A stretch of 64,000 nt of DNA from JAXGTO01 sp040774885 (lineage in GTDB: Bacteria > Actinomycetota > Coriobacteriia > Coriobacteriales > Eggerthellaceae). The notes under the pieces were generated by a model, which saw only the letters and a list, made by a program, of their open reading frames with translations, searched no databases and was not told the origin of the DNA. The DNA lies in assembly GCA_040774885.1 (NCBI GenBank), contig JAXGTO010000001.1, positions 66,181 through 130,180 of the forward strand, written 5' to 3'. Made by a program: the position numbers and the translations under genes. The stretch's first letter is position 1, and the number at the start of each line of letters is the position of its first letter. Shown here in pieces: positions 16,365-25,468 of this stretch.

Positions 16365-18773
16365 ATGTCCGATTTACCCAAGGTATCCTTCTCCGCCCGT
16401 TGCAAAGGTTTTGCAAAGCAACGCATCAAGGATGTGGTGCTGGGTTGGTATCTGCCGCGCGTGTATCGCGAGGCCGCCCAGCAGCCCGTCCAAGATGACC
16501 TGGTGCTTTTCATCGAGCAGAAGCAGCCAGATATGCCAGACAGTTTCTTCACCATGCATGCCTATCTTGAGCACGGGTTCGACTATCGGCTCGAGTTCAT
16601 CAGCCTGGGATACATGCGGGCGGATATCAAAACCTACTACCGCAATTGCGTTCAGATGGTGCGGCGCTTGGCTGTGGCCCATTACGTGTTCTTGAACGAT
16701 GCCAGCGACGTTGTCAGCTGCGTGCCGTTGCGCGATCAAACCAAGGTGGCCCAATTGTGGCACGGTTGCGGTGCCTTCAAAAAATGGGGCATGAGCACGG
16801 CTGATTTGATTTTCGGCGGCAACCGGCGCCAACTCTTGCGTCATCCCTTTTACAAGAACCTGAGCCTGGTAACCGTCAGCAGCCCAGAAGTTGCTTGGGC
16901 ATACCGGGAAGCCATGGTGCTTGAAGACGATCCCGACGTGGTGCAGGCTACTGGTGTCAGCCGCACCGACGTGTTCTTCGATGTCGAGTGGCTCGATCAA
17001 TCCCGTCATGACGTGCTGGCTGCCGTGCCCCAAGCGCAAGGGCGCAGGATCATCCTGTATGCTCCTACATTTCGGGGTCGGGTTAAAAACGCCGAGGGGC
17101 CCGACCGGTTGGATATCCCCGCCATGCAAGAAGCGCTGGGTCGAGATTGCGTGCTGCTGATCAAGCACCATCCCTTCGTCAAACGGCGTCCGGCCATCCC
17201 CGAGGAATGCACCGATTTCGCCTTCGACGTGTCCAGCAACCTGCCTATCGATGCATTGCTGTCCGTCGCCGACGTGTGCATCAGCGATTACAGCAGTTTG
17301 GTGTTCGAATATTCGCTGTTCGGCCGCCCTATGGCCTTTTTCGCTTACGACAAGGACGACTATGCCGACTGGCGCGGTTTCTATTACGACTACGACCAGC
17401 TGACTCCCGGTCCCGTGTTCACGGAGAACGAAACGCTGATCGACTGGCTTTCCCATGTGGACGAACGCTTCGATGCGGAACAAGTGAAAGCGTTCCGAGA
17501 CAAGTTCATGAGCGCGTGCGACGGGCATTCGACCGAGCGTATCGCCCAGCAGCTTATGGGTGGGGCTGGTTTGTTCGAGCATCAGAAGCTTCCCATAGCC
17601 CAGCGCATGACGCAGGCCGACCCCGACGGCATCGATATCAGCATCGTGGTTCCTGCTTACAACGCCATGCCGTATCTGCGGCAAGGAGTGCAGAGCATCT
17701 TGGCGCAGACGTATCCGCTCGAGCGCATAGAGGCGCTGTTGGTTGACGATGGGTCCACTGACGGCACGTCTGAATTCGCAGATCAGGCGCACTCCGAACA
17801 CCCCGCCCTTTTCAAGGCCATCCACTTGGACCAGCCCAGCGGCAGCCCCGCAGCACCTCGCAACGAAGGGATTCGCCGGGCCTGCGGGACCTACGTGTTC
17901 TTCATGGACGCCGATGACTGGCTGGGCCCCCAGGCGGTAGAACGCATGATAGAGCATGCCGTGGATTGGGGCGCTGATGTGCTGCTGGCCAAGCTGGTGG
18001 GGGAAGGCGGTCGCGATGTGCCCAAGAGCATGTTCAAAATCAGCGCGCCCAAGGTTGACATCTACAACAGCAAGATCATGTGGACGTTTGGCCCCATGAA
18101 GCTGTTCAAAAGGGACTTGCTGGTCGAAAACGATCTGCGGTTCCCTTCGTTCATGCCTGAAGACATCAGCTTCGTGTTGCGTGCTTATTGCCTGGCGAAT
18201 ACGGTAAGCGTTGCAGCGGATTACGGGTACTACCATGCTTTGCAGCACGACGTTGAAACTCAAGCTTCCTTCGGCACATGGAACGATGTTGAGAGCAATC
18301 TGGAGGCGTTCGAAGATCTGTTTGCCTGGGTGGATGGCCATGTGCCCGATTGCCAACGTGACAAGGTTCTGATGCGACGGTTGTTTCGCCGTGACATCCT
18401 GAACATGCTCTTTACTGTTGCGAAGGAACCGAACAGCGAGAAGGCCGAATCCCAGTTGAACAAGTTGCAACAGATAGCCCTTCCGTTTTGGCGCCCAGGC
18501 ATGTACGCAACATGCCCGTTCAACCAAAGGGCCGTTCTAGAGGTGGGCCTGCATGGATCCTTGGAACAATTGCGGGCTGCAGTCCAACACGAAGAAGACG
18601 GGACGCTCTCTTCGCTCTGCTTATTCGAATGGCGTGAAGGCTGTCTTTTCTGTCTTTTGCCGTCTAGCTGCGGCGGCATGAGTTTTGATGTTACTGAATG
18701 TCCCGATGTGAGCGCTTGCACCGATGCGGTCTGCGAGCATGATGCGCAATCCTATCCATCGAAAAGCGATTAA
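16365..18773 (+). CDS. TarL-like alditol-phosphate transferase fused to a GT2 glycosyltransferase
   Basis: The 802-aa product has two enzymes. Residues about 1-400 are a CDP-glycerol/ribitol phosphotransferase: VAQLWHGCGAFKKWGMS, VTVSSPEVAWAYREA, ILYAPTFRGR, LIKHHPFVK, and VCISDYSSLVFEYSLFGRP. Residues from about 422 are a GT-A family 2 domain: ISIVVPAYNAMPYLRQG, VDDGSTDGT, and the DADDW metal-binding motif, followed by about 200 residues of helical C-terminal region. The fusion suggests coupled poly(ribitol-phosphate) extension and glycosylation. The gene follows tarJ by 6 nt. A Cys/Ser-rich tail (residues 760-802) is unusual for the family. Confidence 0.88.
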   Translation: MSDLPKVSFSARCKGFAKQRIKDVVLGWYLPRVYREAAQQPVQDDLVLFIEQKQPDMPDSFFTMHAYLEHGFDYRLEFISLGYMRADIKTYYRNCVQMVRRLAVAHYVFLNDASDVVSCVPLRDQTKVAQLWHGCGAFKKWGMSTADLIFGGNRRQLLRHPFYKNLSLVTVSSPEVAWAYREAMVLEDDPDVVQATGVSRTDVFFDVEWLDQSRHDVLAAVPQAQGRRIILYAPTFRGRVKNAEGPDRLDIPAMQEALGRDCVLLIKHHPFVKRRPAIPEECTDFAFDVSSNLPIDALLSVADVCISDYSSLVFEYSLFGRPMAFFAYDKDDYADWRGFYYDYDQLTPGPVFTENETLIDWLSHVDERFDAEQVKAFRDKFMSACDGHSTERIAQQLMGGAGLFEHQKLPIAQRMTQADPDGIDISIVVPAYNAMPYLRQGVQSILAQTYPLERIEALLVDDGSTDGTSEFADQAHSEHPALFKAIHLDQPSGSPAAPRNEGIRRACGTYVFFMDADDWLGPQAVERMIEHAVDWGADVLLAKLVGEGGRDVPKSMFKISAPKVDIYNSKIMWTFGPMKLFKRDLLVENDLRFPSFMPEDISFVLRAYCLANTVSVAADYGYYHALQHDVETQASFGTWNDVESNLEAFEDLFAWVDGHVPDCQRDKVLMRRLFRRDILNMLFTVAKEPNSEKAESQLNKLQQIALPFWRPGMYATCPFNQRAVLEVGLHGSLEQLRAAVQHEEDGTLSSLCLFEWREGCLFCLLPSSCGGMSFDVTECPDVSACTDAVCEHDAQSYPSKSD

Positions 18774-18844
18774 AGCTGTTCGGTTGCAGTGGTTGCAAAA
18801 CTAGTTGTCGATAAACGGACATTGTTGGGGATAAGGGGACGTTG

Positions 18845-19590
18845 ATGGGAACCAGTATTTTCGGATCATGCGTAAGCCGGGATGTGTTTGAGTTCGACGA
18901 TCGCTTGGCTTTGGATGCTTATGTTGCGCGTCAGTCTGTCGTTTCATCGGTCAGTCCAGCCGCTCCCATCGAAGAAGATGAGATCGCGCTTTCGTCCGCA
19001 TTCCAGAAAAGATCGGTCTATTCGGATATTGCGAAAACGGCGTTTGACGAATTGGCCCGGTTCGATGATTCTGGCTGGCTGCTTATCGACTATTTTGAAG
19101 AGCGGCATCCGCTAGCGCACTTTCGGGAGACGATTATCACCAAATCGCCCGAATTCAATTCATCGGGATTGACCCCTACGTCACCCGTGTCCTATGAAGT
19201 CGCCGAAGGCCAGAGCAACATGGTCGATGGGTGCTCCATCGAGTATTGGCTTGACAGGTTCTTTTCCCAGATCGAAGGTCTGTTTCCTCCGTCTCGAATA
19301 ATAATCAACCGCGCCTATCTCACCGATAGCTATTGGGGGGGGATGGCCGCTTAGCCTGGTTCGATGACGATGTTTGTCGGTACGACGCGCGCGTCAATAG
19401 AAAGCTCGACTATCTATATTGCGCTACCGAGCGGCGTTTTCCTTCCAGTCACACCATTGATTTGCGCGGCAAGGATTATCATGCGACGGCTTCTCACAAA
19501 TGGGGTCTTGCGTCGACGCATTACGAGGATGCGTTCTTTGAAGACCTGGCCGCGCAAATCGTTCAGATTCAAGAGTTGGATTTGGAATGA
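18845..19590 (+). pseudogene. DUF6270 (SGNH-like) gene broken at a G8 run, possibly phase-variable
   Basis: The N-terminal part (18845-19354) begins MGTSIFGSCVSRDVFEF, the DUF6270 signature with a GSC motif like SGNH hydrolases, and runs to a premature stop just after a run of eight G at 19335-19342. The C-terminal part continues in another frame to 19590 (DGRLAWFDDDV...HATASHKWGLAS). One extra G (nine) would restore a 248-aa protein, as would six G. DUF6270 proteins occur in polysaccharide clusters and may modify or esterify glycans; this is inference. It follows the TarL-like fusion. The break may be slipped-strand phase variation, a true pseudogene, or a sequencing error. Confidence 0.75.
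19335..19342 (+). repeat. Homopolymer G8 tract at the DUF6270 frame break
   Basis: Eight consecutive G residues follow TATT and precede ATGG. The two halves of the DUF6270 reading frame meet exactly here, so the tract length sets the frame: eight is off, nine or six is on. Confidence 0.9.
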
Positions 19591-19807
19591 GGCGCAATGC
19601 CTGGGCAGATGGGCTTGTGCGCGATAGCGGAGGCGGCCCAAGGGGCATATTCTGTTTTCGGCTCGATTTGAACGCCGCCGAACGACGTGCAATACCGTTC
19701 CAGCCAAAGAGCGTACTGATTTGCTGTGCTGAAAACGCTCGACTCCTTGGATAATGGTAAAATCTTTGAACTGCTAAGATTCAAATCAATTAGTTGAAGG
19801 GATTGCC

Positions 19808-21100
19808 ATGAATGTGGCTGTTGCCGGTACTGGGTATGTCGGCCTTGTTTCCGCTGCCGTGTTTGCCCAAATGGGGCACAACGTCGTTGGACTGGACATC
19901 GATGAAGCGAAGGTGGCATCCCTCAATGACGGGCGTGCTCCTTTTTTCGAGGCCGGTCTCGATGACTTGCTGGAGCGCAACAAAGAACGTCTGTCTTTTA
20001 CCTCATGCTACCGCGATGCATACCATAACGCCGAAATCATTTTCATTGCCGTCCCTACCCCCGAGAGGATGGACGGTTCGGCGGAACTCAAATATGTCTA
20101 TACCGCCGTTGAACAGATTGCGGAATCTCTGTCTTCAGACTCGGTCGTCGTCGTCAAATCAACCGTGCCCTTGGGGACCAATTCGCATGTTCAAAGCCGT
20201 TTCGATGCGCTTTTGAGCGACTCTCCCTTCAGCGTTGAAGTAGTATCCAATCCCGAGTTCCTATCTCAGGGCACGGCAGTGAACGACATGCTCCATCCCG
20301 ATCGTGTGGTTGTCGGAGTCCGCAGCGAATCCGCGAAAAATACCATGGAGCGTTTTTATGCCAGCGTCGATGCCCCCGTTCTCTTCATGAGCCTGGAAAG
20401 CGCCGAGATGGTCAAATATGCTTCCAACGATTTCTTGGCTCTGAAGATTTCCTATATCAACGAGATTGCCAATTTGTGCGAATTGCTGGGCGCGGATATC
20501 AGCGATGTCGCCTATGGAATGGGAAAGGACCCGCGAATCGGCTCGCGTTTTCTCAAGGCGGGCATTGGGTATGGAGGGTCGTGTTTTCCGAAAGACACCA
20601 AAGCACTGCATTGGCTTTCCAGTTATCACGATCGCGAGTTGAAAACCGTGAAGGCCGCTATCGAGGTGAATGCCCAGCAGAAAATCGTCCTGATAAAAAA
20701 GGCAAAAAGGCATTGCGAGAGCTTCGAGGGCAAAACCGTAGCCGTTCTAGGCCTTTCGTTCAAACCCGGAACCGATGACCTGCGCGAGGCCCCTTCGATT
20801 CAGAATATAGCCATTCTTCTTGACGATGGGGCAAAGGTCAAAGCATGGGATCCTTTGGCCGAAGGTCGGTACAAGAAGTTGTATCCAGAGCACGATATCG
20901 AGTATTGCGGCACCATTGAAGAAGCTTTGGCTCAATCGGATGCGTGTTTCATAATGACGGAATGGCCCGAAGTCTGCTCTTTGAAGCCCGATGATTTCAA
21001 GCGTTTGATGAGCGATCCCATTGTCTTCGACGGCCGGAATTGTTTCGATGTGTCGTCAATGCGTGATGCGGGCATTGTCTACGAGTCGATTGGGAGGTAA
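19808..21100 (+). CDS. ugd: UDP-glucose 6-dehydrogenase (nucleotide-sugar dehydrogenase)
   Basis: Ugd oxidises UDP-glucose to UDP-glucuronate with two NAD. The 430-aa protein has the N-terminal NAD site VAGTGYVGLVSAAVFAQMGH, STVPLGT, NPEFLSQGTAVNDMLHPDRVVVG in adjacent blocks, the catalytic Cys in GYGGSCFPKD (about residue 259), and the UDP-binding C-terminal domain (VLGLSFKPGTDDLREAPS). A related oxidation of UDP-GlcNAc or UDP-ManNAc cannot be fully excluded, but the motif pattern fits UDP-glucose. The region upstream (19591-19807) is non-coding and holds no clear promoter. glf follows 4 nt after the stop. Confidence 0.92.
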   Translation: MNVAVAGTGYVGLVSAAVFAQMGHNVVGLDIDEAKVASLNDGRAPFFEAGLDDLLERNKERLSFTSCYRDAYHNAEIIFIAVPTPERMDGSAELKYVYTAVEQIAESLSSDSVVVVKSTVPLGTNSHVQSRFDALLSDSPFSVEVVSNPEFLSQGTAVNDMLHPDRVVVGVRSESAKNTMERFYASVDAPVLFMSLESAEMVKYASNDFLALKISYINEIANLCELLGADISDVAYGMGKDPRIGSRFLKAGIGYGGSCFPKDTKALHWLSSYHDRELKTVKAAIEVNAQQKIVLIKKAKRHCESFEGKTVAVLGLSFKPGTDDLREAPSIQNIAILLDDGAKVKAWDPLAEGRYKKLYPEHDIEYCGTIEEALAQSDACFIMTEWPEVCSLKPDDFKRLMSDPIVFDGRNCFDVSSMRDAGIVYESIGR

Positions 21101-21104
21101 TCAT

Positions 21105-22205
21105 ATGAAGCCATACGACTATCTTCTTGTTGGCAGCGGGCTGTTTTCTGCAGTATTCGCCAACGAGGCGCGCAGAGCCGGTAAAACCGTGATGGTGGTT
21201 GAACGGCGAAACCATATTGCCGGGAATTGCTACACGAAAGAAGTCGAGGGAATAACGGTCCATGAGTATGGGGCTCACATCTTCAGGGCATCCGATAAGA
21301 AGATATGGGATTATCTAGAGCAGTTTTCTCCATTCAACAACTTCATCAATTCGCCTATCGCCAATTATCATGGCGAGATTTACAATCTGCCCTTCAATAT
21401 GAATACTTTTTCCCGGATGTGGAACATTTCCACGCCGGATGAAGCGCGCGCTATCATCGCCGAGCAGCAAAAGGAAATAACAGGCGACCCTAAAAACCTT
21501 GAAGAGCAGGCGATCAAGCTGGTCGGAAGGGATGTCTACGAGAAGCTCATCAAGGGCTACACCGAAAAGCAGTGGGGCCGTCCTTGTTCCCAATTGCCGG
21601 CTTTTATCATCAAACGAATTCCTGTGCGTTTTCTCTATGACAACAACTACTTCAATGACCCGTATCAAGGGATTCCCATTGAGGGGTATACGGCCATCAT
21701 CCAGAAGATGTTCGATGGGTGCGAGCTTCATTTCGAATGCGATTATCTTGACAACAAAGACGAGCTCTATGATGCGGCGGATACGATTGTCTTCACGGGA
21801 ACAATCGATTCGTTTTACGATTACCGCTTCGATCCTTTGGAATACCGCAGCCTGCGCTTCGAGCATAAGACGCTGGACGAACAAAACCACCAAGGTGTTG
21901 CCGTAGTCAACTACACGGATAGCAGCACGCCATTTACGCGCATCATCGAGCACAAGCATTTCGAATTCGGCACTCAACCGAAAACCGTGATATCTCGCGA
22001 ATATCCGCTTGAATGGAGTCCGGGAATCGAACCGTACTATCCTATCAACGATGAAGCGAATCAAAATCGCTTTTCCCAGTATCGCGCTTTGGCCGACGAG
22101 GAAACGAAAGTGCGTTTTGGCGGGCGTCTTGGAGAGTACCGGTATTACGATATGCAAAGTACGGTCCAGTCGGCCTTGCAGCTGGCTTCCGGAATCAATG
22201 GGTAA
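21105..22205 (+). CDS. glf: UDP-galactopyranose mutase
   Basis: Glf converts UDP-galactopyranose to UDP-galactofuranose using reduced FAD. The 366-aa product starts MKPYDYLLVGSGLFSAVFAN with the FAD Rossmann site, followed by VERRNHIAGNCYT, YGAHIFR (substrate-loop histidine), GYTEKQWGRP with the conserved Trp/Arg, and a C-terminal GRLGEYRYYDM. Length and motifs match the bacterial enzyme. The ATG at 21105 has GGGAGG upstream. A GlfT2-like galactofuranosyltransferase (40574-42463) and a GalE (46560-47687) in the window would use and feed this product. Confidence 0.96.
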   Translation: MKPYDYLLVGSGLFSAVFANEARRAGKTVMVVERRNHIAGNCYTKEVEGITVHEYGAHIFRASDKKIWDYLEQFSPFNNFINSPIANYHGEIYNLPFNMNTFSRMWNISTPDEARAIIAEQQKEITGDPKNLEEQAIKLVGRDVYEKLIKGYTEKQWGRPCSQLPAFIIKRIPVRFLYDNNYFNDPYQGIPIEGYTAIIQKMFDGCELHFECDYLDNKDELYDAADTIVFTGTIDSFYDYRFDPLEYRSLRFEHKTLDEQNHQGVAVVNYTDSSTPFTRIIEHKHFEFGTQPKTVISREYPLEWSPGIEPYYPINDEANQNRFSQYRALADEETKVRFGGRLGEYRYYDMQSTVQSALQLASGING

Positions 22206-22207
22206 GG

Positions 22208-25200
22208 ATGTTCATGGGTGCCGCAAAGGTTTCAATCATCATTCCGGTCTATAACTCTTCGCGATTCCTTCGCGACTGCCTTGACAGTGCGTTGTATCAA
22301 TCATTGCAGGAAATAGAAGTGATCTGCATCAACGACGGGTCGACCGATTCGTCGTTGGAGATTCTCCATGAATATGAGCAGCGCGACAGTCGGATCGTGG
22401 TCATCGACAAGCCCAATTCCGGCTATGGCAACACCATGAATCGCGGCATCGAAGCGGCAACCGGTGAGTATATTGCATTTTTGGAGTCAGACGATTGCAT
22501 CGAAGAAGATGCATATCGTCGGCTTGCATCGGTGGCTGATGAATTCGAACTCGATATCGTCAAAGGCGACTATTTCGAATTGCGCGATTTCGGAGTTGAT
22601 CGGAAGCTGGAATATAAGCGGCTTGCCAACGATGAATCCCGATATAACAGGGTGGTCCGTCCTTTGGATGAGCCATGGACCTTCTATGTCCCTATGATGA
22701 ACTGCCTTGGAGTCATGCGTCGGAGCTTTATCGAGCGCAATGGAATACGGCACCTGGAAACACCCGGTGCTTCGCATCAGGACATGGGTTTTTGGTGGGA
22801 AACGTTTTGCTGCGCGGATAGGCTCATGTTCATCCAAGAAGCATTCTACATGTATCGTCAGGACAACGAGAACTCATCGATGAAGGACTCGACCACGGCA
22901 TTTTTCGTTCTGGAAGAATATGCCTATATGCGGCGTTTTCTTTCAGAGCGCCCGACGACCCAAGATGAGGCGTTTCCGATTTTCTTCCATCGCAAATTCG
23001 GCAGTTGCATGTTTGCGTACAAGGGCGCAAAAGAGGACATCAGACTGAAGTTCCTCGAACAGCTGGGATCCGAGTTCAAAGAAGATTACCGCACAGGTTG
23101 TTTCACCTTCGAGCGCTTCTCGTCTAAAGAATCAGACGATTTGCGCTGGATCATGTCCGACCCTGAGGGATATTATTTTTCGCGGAATGGCGATGCGGAT
23201 CGGCAGACGCTCGAGACGGTGCGCCAGCTCGCATCTGAAGCATCGCGCCTGCGACGTCAAGTCGACTGGTGCATGGGTGAATTGAATACAGCACGGCATG
23301 AAGAAGCCACGCTGGATGAGGGGGATTGGCAGACCGATCTTCTCCTTTCCGTTGTTATTCCCGTCTACAATTCTTCTGAGTATCTGCAAGCCATGCTCGA
23401 TTCTGTATTGGGACAAGATTTTTCAAGCATGGAAGTGATTTGCGTCGATGATGGATCGACGGATGATTCCTTGGATGTTCTCACGCGATTCCAGTCAGAC
23501 AATGCATCTATCAAAGTCTTGTCGCAACCGAACAACGGACAATCGGCGGCTCGCAATGTCGGCTTGCGCCATGCAAAAGGCAAATACGTCTACTTCATGG
23601 ATAGCGATGACGCTTTGGAACCTGGTTGCTTTGATCTTTTGATTCACCATGCCGAGGCGGATAGTCTCGATCTGTTGTATTTCGATGCGCGGACTTCGTA
23701 TGATTCCGAAGATCTTCATACCCGTTTTTCGACATTTGACGGGAATTACCAAAGGCCTTCGAATCTGGGGTTCGTCGAGGCGGGGCCTGAGATGTTCCTG
23801 GCTATGAAGAAAGCCAAAGCATATCGAGTTTCCCCTTGCATGCTGTTGATCAGAAGGCGCTATCTTGAGGAAAACAGCATCGTGTTTCTTGAGGGATGCA
23901 TCTACGAAGACAACGCTTTCATGCTGCGATGCCTGCTGTCGGCCAAACGCGTCAGTCATATCAACGAGGCGTTTTACATCCGACGTATACGTCAGGATTC
24001 TACGATGACTTCGTTGGTTACGTCCTATCAGGTTTCGAGTTATTTCTCCGTCTATTTGGATATGCTCGACTTCGCTTTGAACCATCGCTTCGATGATGAC
24101 GTTGAGAAGGCCATTCAAGGTGAACTCAATAGCGTGAAGCATCAAATCCAAAAGAAGTATTCGTTGCTTCCCCCATCGAGCCGTTCTTTCGTCGACTCGT
24201 TTTCTGCTGCTCGAAAAGGGGTGTTCCTTTCAATTGCCAGAGATGAGCCCAGCAGATCAGAGGCGAAGGCGCAGGTTAAAAAGGCACTCGACAAAGTACA
24301 TGCGTCGAACTCATGGCGCATCGGTCGCTCCATCACTGCTCCTGCTCGTTGGTTGAAGCGCAGCATGCGATCAGGACATACCACTGCGGCAGTTTCGAAG
24401 GATTCCGACTTGATCGGCAAGGCGGAGCCGGTGGACCCCGCCGCTCTTTCTGCATGCCGCCATGATTGCTCGGATGCCGTTCCTCAGGTGAGCGTCATCA
24501 TGCCCTTGTATAACGTCGAGTGCTACCTTTCCGATTGCTTGAACACGCTTTCTAATCAAAGCCTATCTAATATCGAGATCATCTGCGTAGATGATGGGTC
24601 GACCGATGGTACGCTTGCCATCGCCAATTCCTATGCGGCAGTTGATGGGCGCATCACGGTGATCCACCAAGAAAACGCCGGAGCCGCCGCGGCGCGCAAC
24701 AGAGGCTTGAAAGTTGCAAAAGGAGAGTATCTTTCCATTCTCGATGCAGATGACTTCTTCGAGCTCGACATGCTCGAAAAAGCCTATTCGTTTGCAATCA
24801 GGTTCAATGCCGACATGATTATATTCAGGGCCGATCAGTACATCGATCAAGAACAGCGTTTTGCCTCGACACCCTGGACGGTAAAGGCAGATCAGTTGCC
24901 TGCCGAGAATCCCTTCTCTCCAATCGAGGTCGAGTCGCCGATATTCGTTGCAATCGAAGGATGGACGTGGGACAAGCTGTTCAAGCGCTCTTTTGTGGTT
25001 GAGCATTCACTGAAGTTCCAAGACCAACCCACCTACAACGACATGCTGTTTACCTTTTCTGCGTATGTGCTGGCACAAAGGATCGCATTTCTTGACGAAG
25101 TGTTCGCTCATCAACGAAAGCGTGGGGGCGGTTCCATCTCAGACTCTGCATCGGGGTCCTACCAATATGCGAAATCAGCCCTTCGCGCATTGTGGAAAGT

Positions 25201-25462
25201 GATCGATGGGAGCGGTTTCTCCACGGTTCTTCAGCGCGATTTCCGCAACTATGCGCTTGCTCTATCTTTGTATCAGTTGTCGATTTGCAAGGGCGATGAT
25301 CGAGAGGCAATGCTCCTGGATTTTGCGGATTCTGCGCTTGAAGAGTTCGGGCTGGCAGGACAGCCTTCGGAATACTTCTATCGTGCCGTTGATCGGGACA
25401 GGTTCCGTGATGCCATGGCTGAGGTTGCGCGGTTGAACAGTGGAACAGATCAACGAGGTTGA
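22208..25462 (+). CDS. Giant glycosyltransferase with three GT2 domains
   Basis: The 1084-aa protein contains three family 2 GT-A domains in series: domain 1 from about residue 5 (VSIIIPVYNSSRFLRDC, INDGSTDSS, ESDDC), domain 2 from about 377 (LSVVIPVYNSSEYLQA, VDDGSTDDS, DSDDA), and domain 3 from about 759 (VSVIMPLYNVECYLSDC, VDDGSTDGT, DADDF). Each keeps an acidic metal motif, so all three could be active. Between domains are helical spacer regions; one ends SWRIGRSITAPARWLKR, a motif seen in many polysaccharide transferases. It may build a repeating unit of up to three linkages. It begins 3 nt after glf and is followed by two further transferase genes. The sugars are unknown. Confidence 0.9.
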   Translation: MFMGAAKVSIIIPVYNSSRFLRDCLDSALYQSLQEIEVICINDGSTDSSLEILHEYEQRDSRIVVIDKPNSGYGNTMNRGIEAATGEYIAFLESDDCIEEDAYRRLASVADEFELDIVKGDYFELRDFGVDRKLEYKRLANDESRYNRVVRPLDEPWTFYVPMMNCLGVMRRSFIERNGIRHLETPGASHQDMGFWWETFCCADRLMFIQEAFYMYRQDNENSSMKDSTTAFFVLEEYAYMRRFLSERPTTQDEAFPIFFHRKFGSCMFAYKGAKEDIRLKFLEQLGSEFKEDYRTGCFTFERFSSKESDDLRWIMSDPEGYYFSRNGDADRQTLETVRQLASEASRLRRQVDWCMGELNTARHEEATLDEGDWQTDLLLSVVIPVYNSSEYLQAMLDSVLGQDFSSMEVICVDDGSTDDSLDVLTRFQSDNASIKVLSQPNNGQSAARNVGLRHAKGKYVYFMDSDDALEPGCFDLLIHHAEADSLDLLYFDARTSYDSEDLHTRFSTFDGNYQRPSNLGFVEAGPEMFLAMKKAKAYRVSPCMLLIRRRYLEENSIVFLEGCIYEDNAFMLRCLLSAKRVSHINEAFYIRRIRQDSTMTSLVTSYQVSSYFSVYLDMLDFALNHRFDDDVEKAIQGELNSVKHQIQKKYSLLPPSSRSFVDSFSAARKGVFLSIARDEPSRSEAKAQVKKALDKVHASNSWRIGRSITAPARWLKRSMRSGHTTAAVSKDSDLIGKAEPVDPAALSACRHDCSDAVPQVSVIMPLYNVECYLSDCLNTLSNQSLSNIEIICVDDGSTDGTLAIANSYAAVDGRITVIHQENAGAAAARNRGLKVAKGEYLSILDADDFFELDMLEKAYSFAIRFNADMIIFRADQYIDQEQRFASTPWTVKADQLPAENPFSPIEVESPIFVAIEGWTWDKLFKRSFVVEHSLKFQDQPTYNDMLFTFSAYVLAQRIAFLDEVFAHQRKRGGGSISDSASGSYQYAKSALRALWKVIDGSGFSTVLQRDFRNYALALSLYQLSICKGDDREAMLLDFADSALEEFGLAGQPSEYFYRAVDRDRFRDAMAEVARLNSGTDQRG

Positions 25463-25468
25463 TGGAGA

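Noticed and set aside
16374..18527. 717-codon open frame on the minus strand
   Set aside because: It is antisense to the TarL-like/GT2 fusion, which carries clear catalytic motifs in both halves; the minus translation shows none.
19333..19590. Independent 85-aa gene
   Set aside because: Its sequence continues the DUF6270 protein across the G8 tract and it has no ribosome site of its own.
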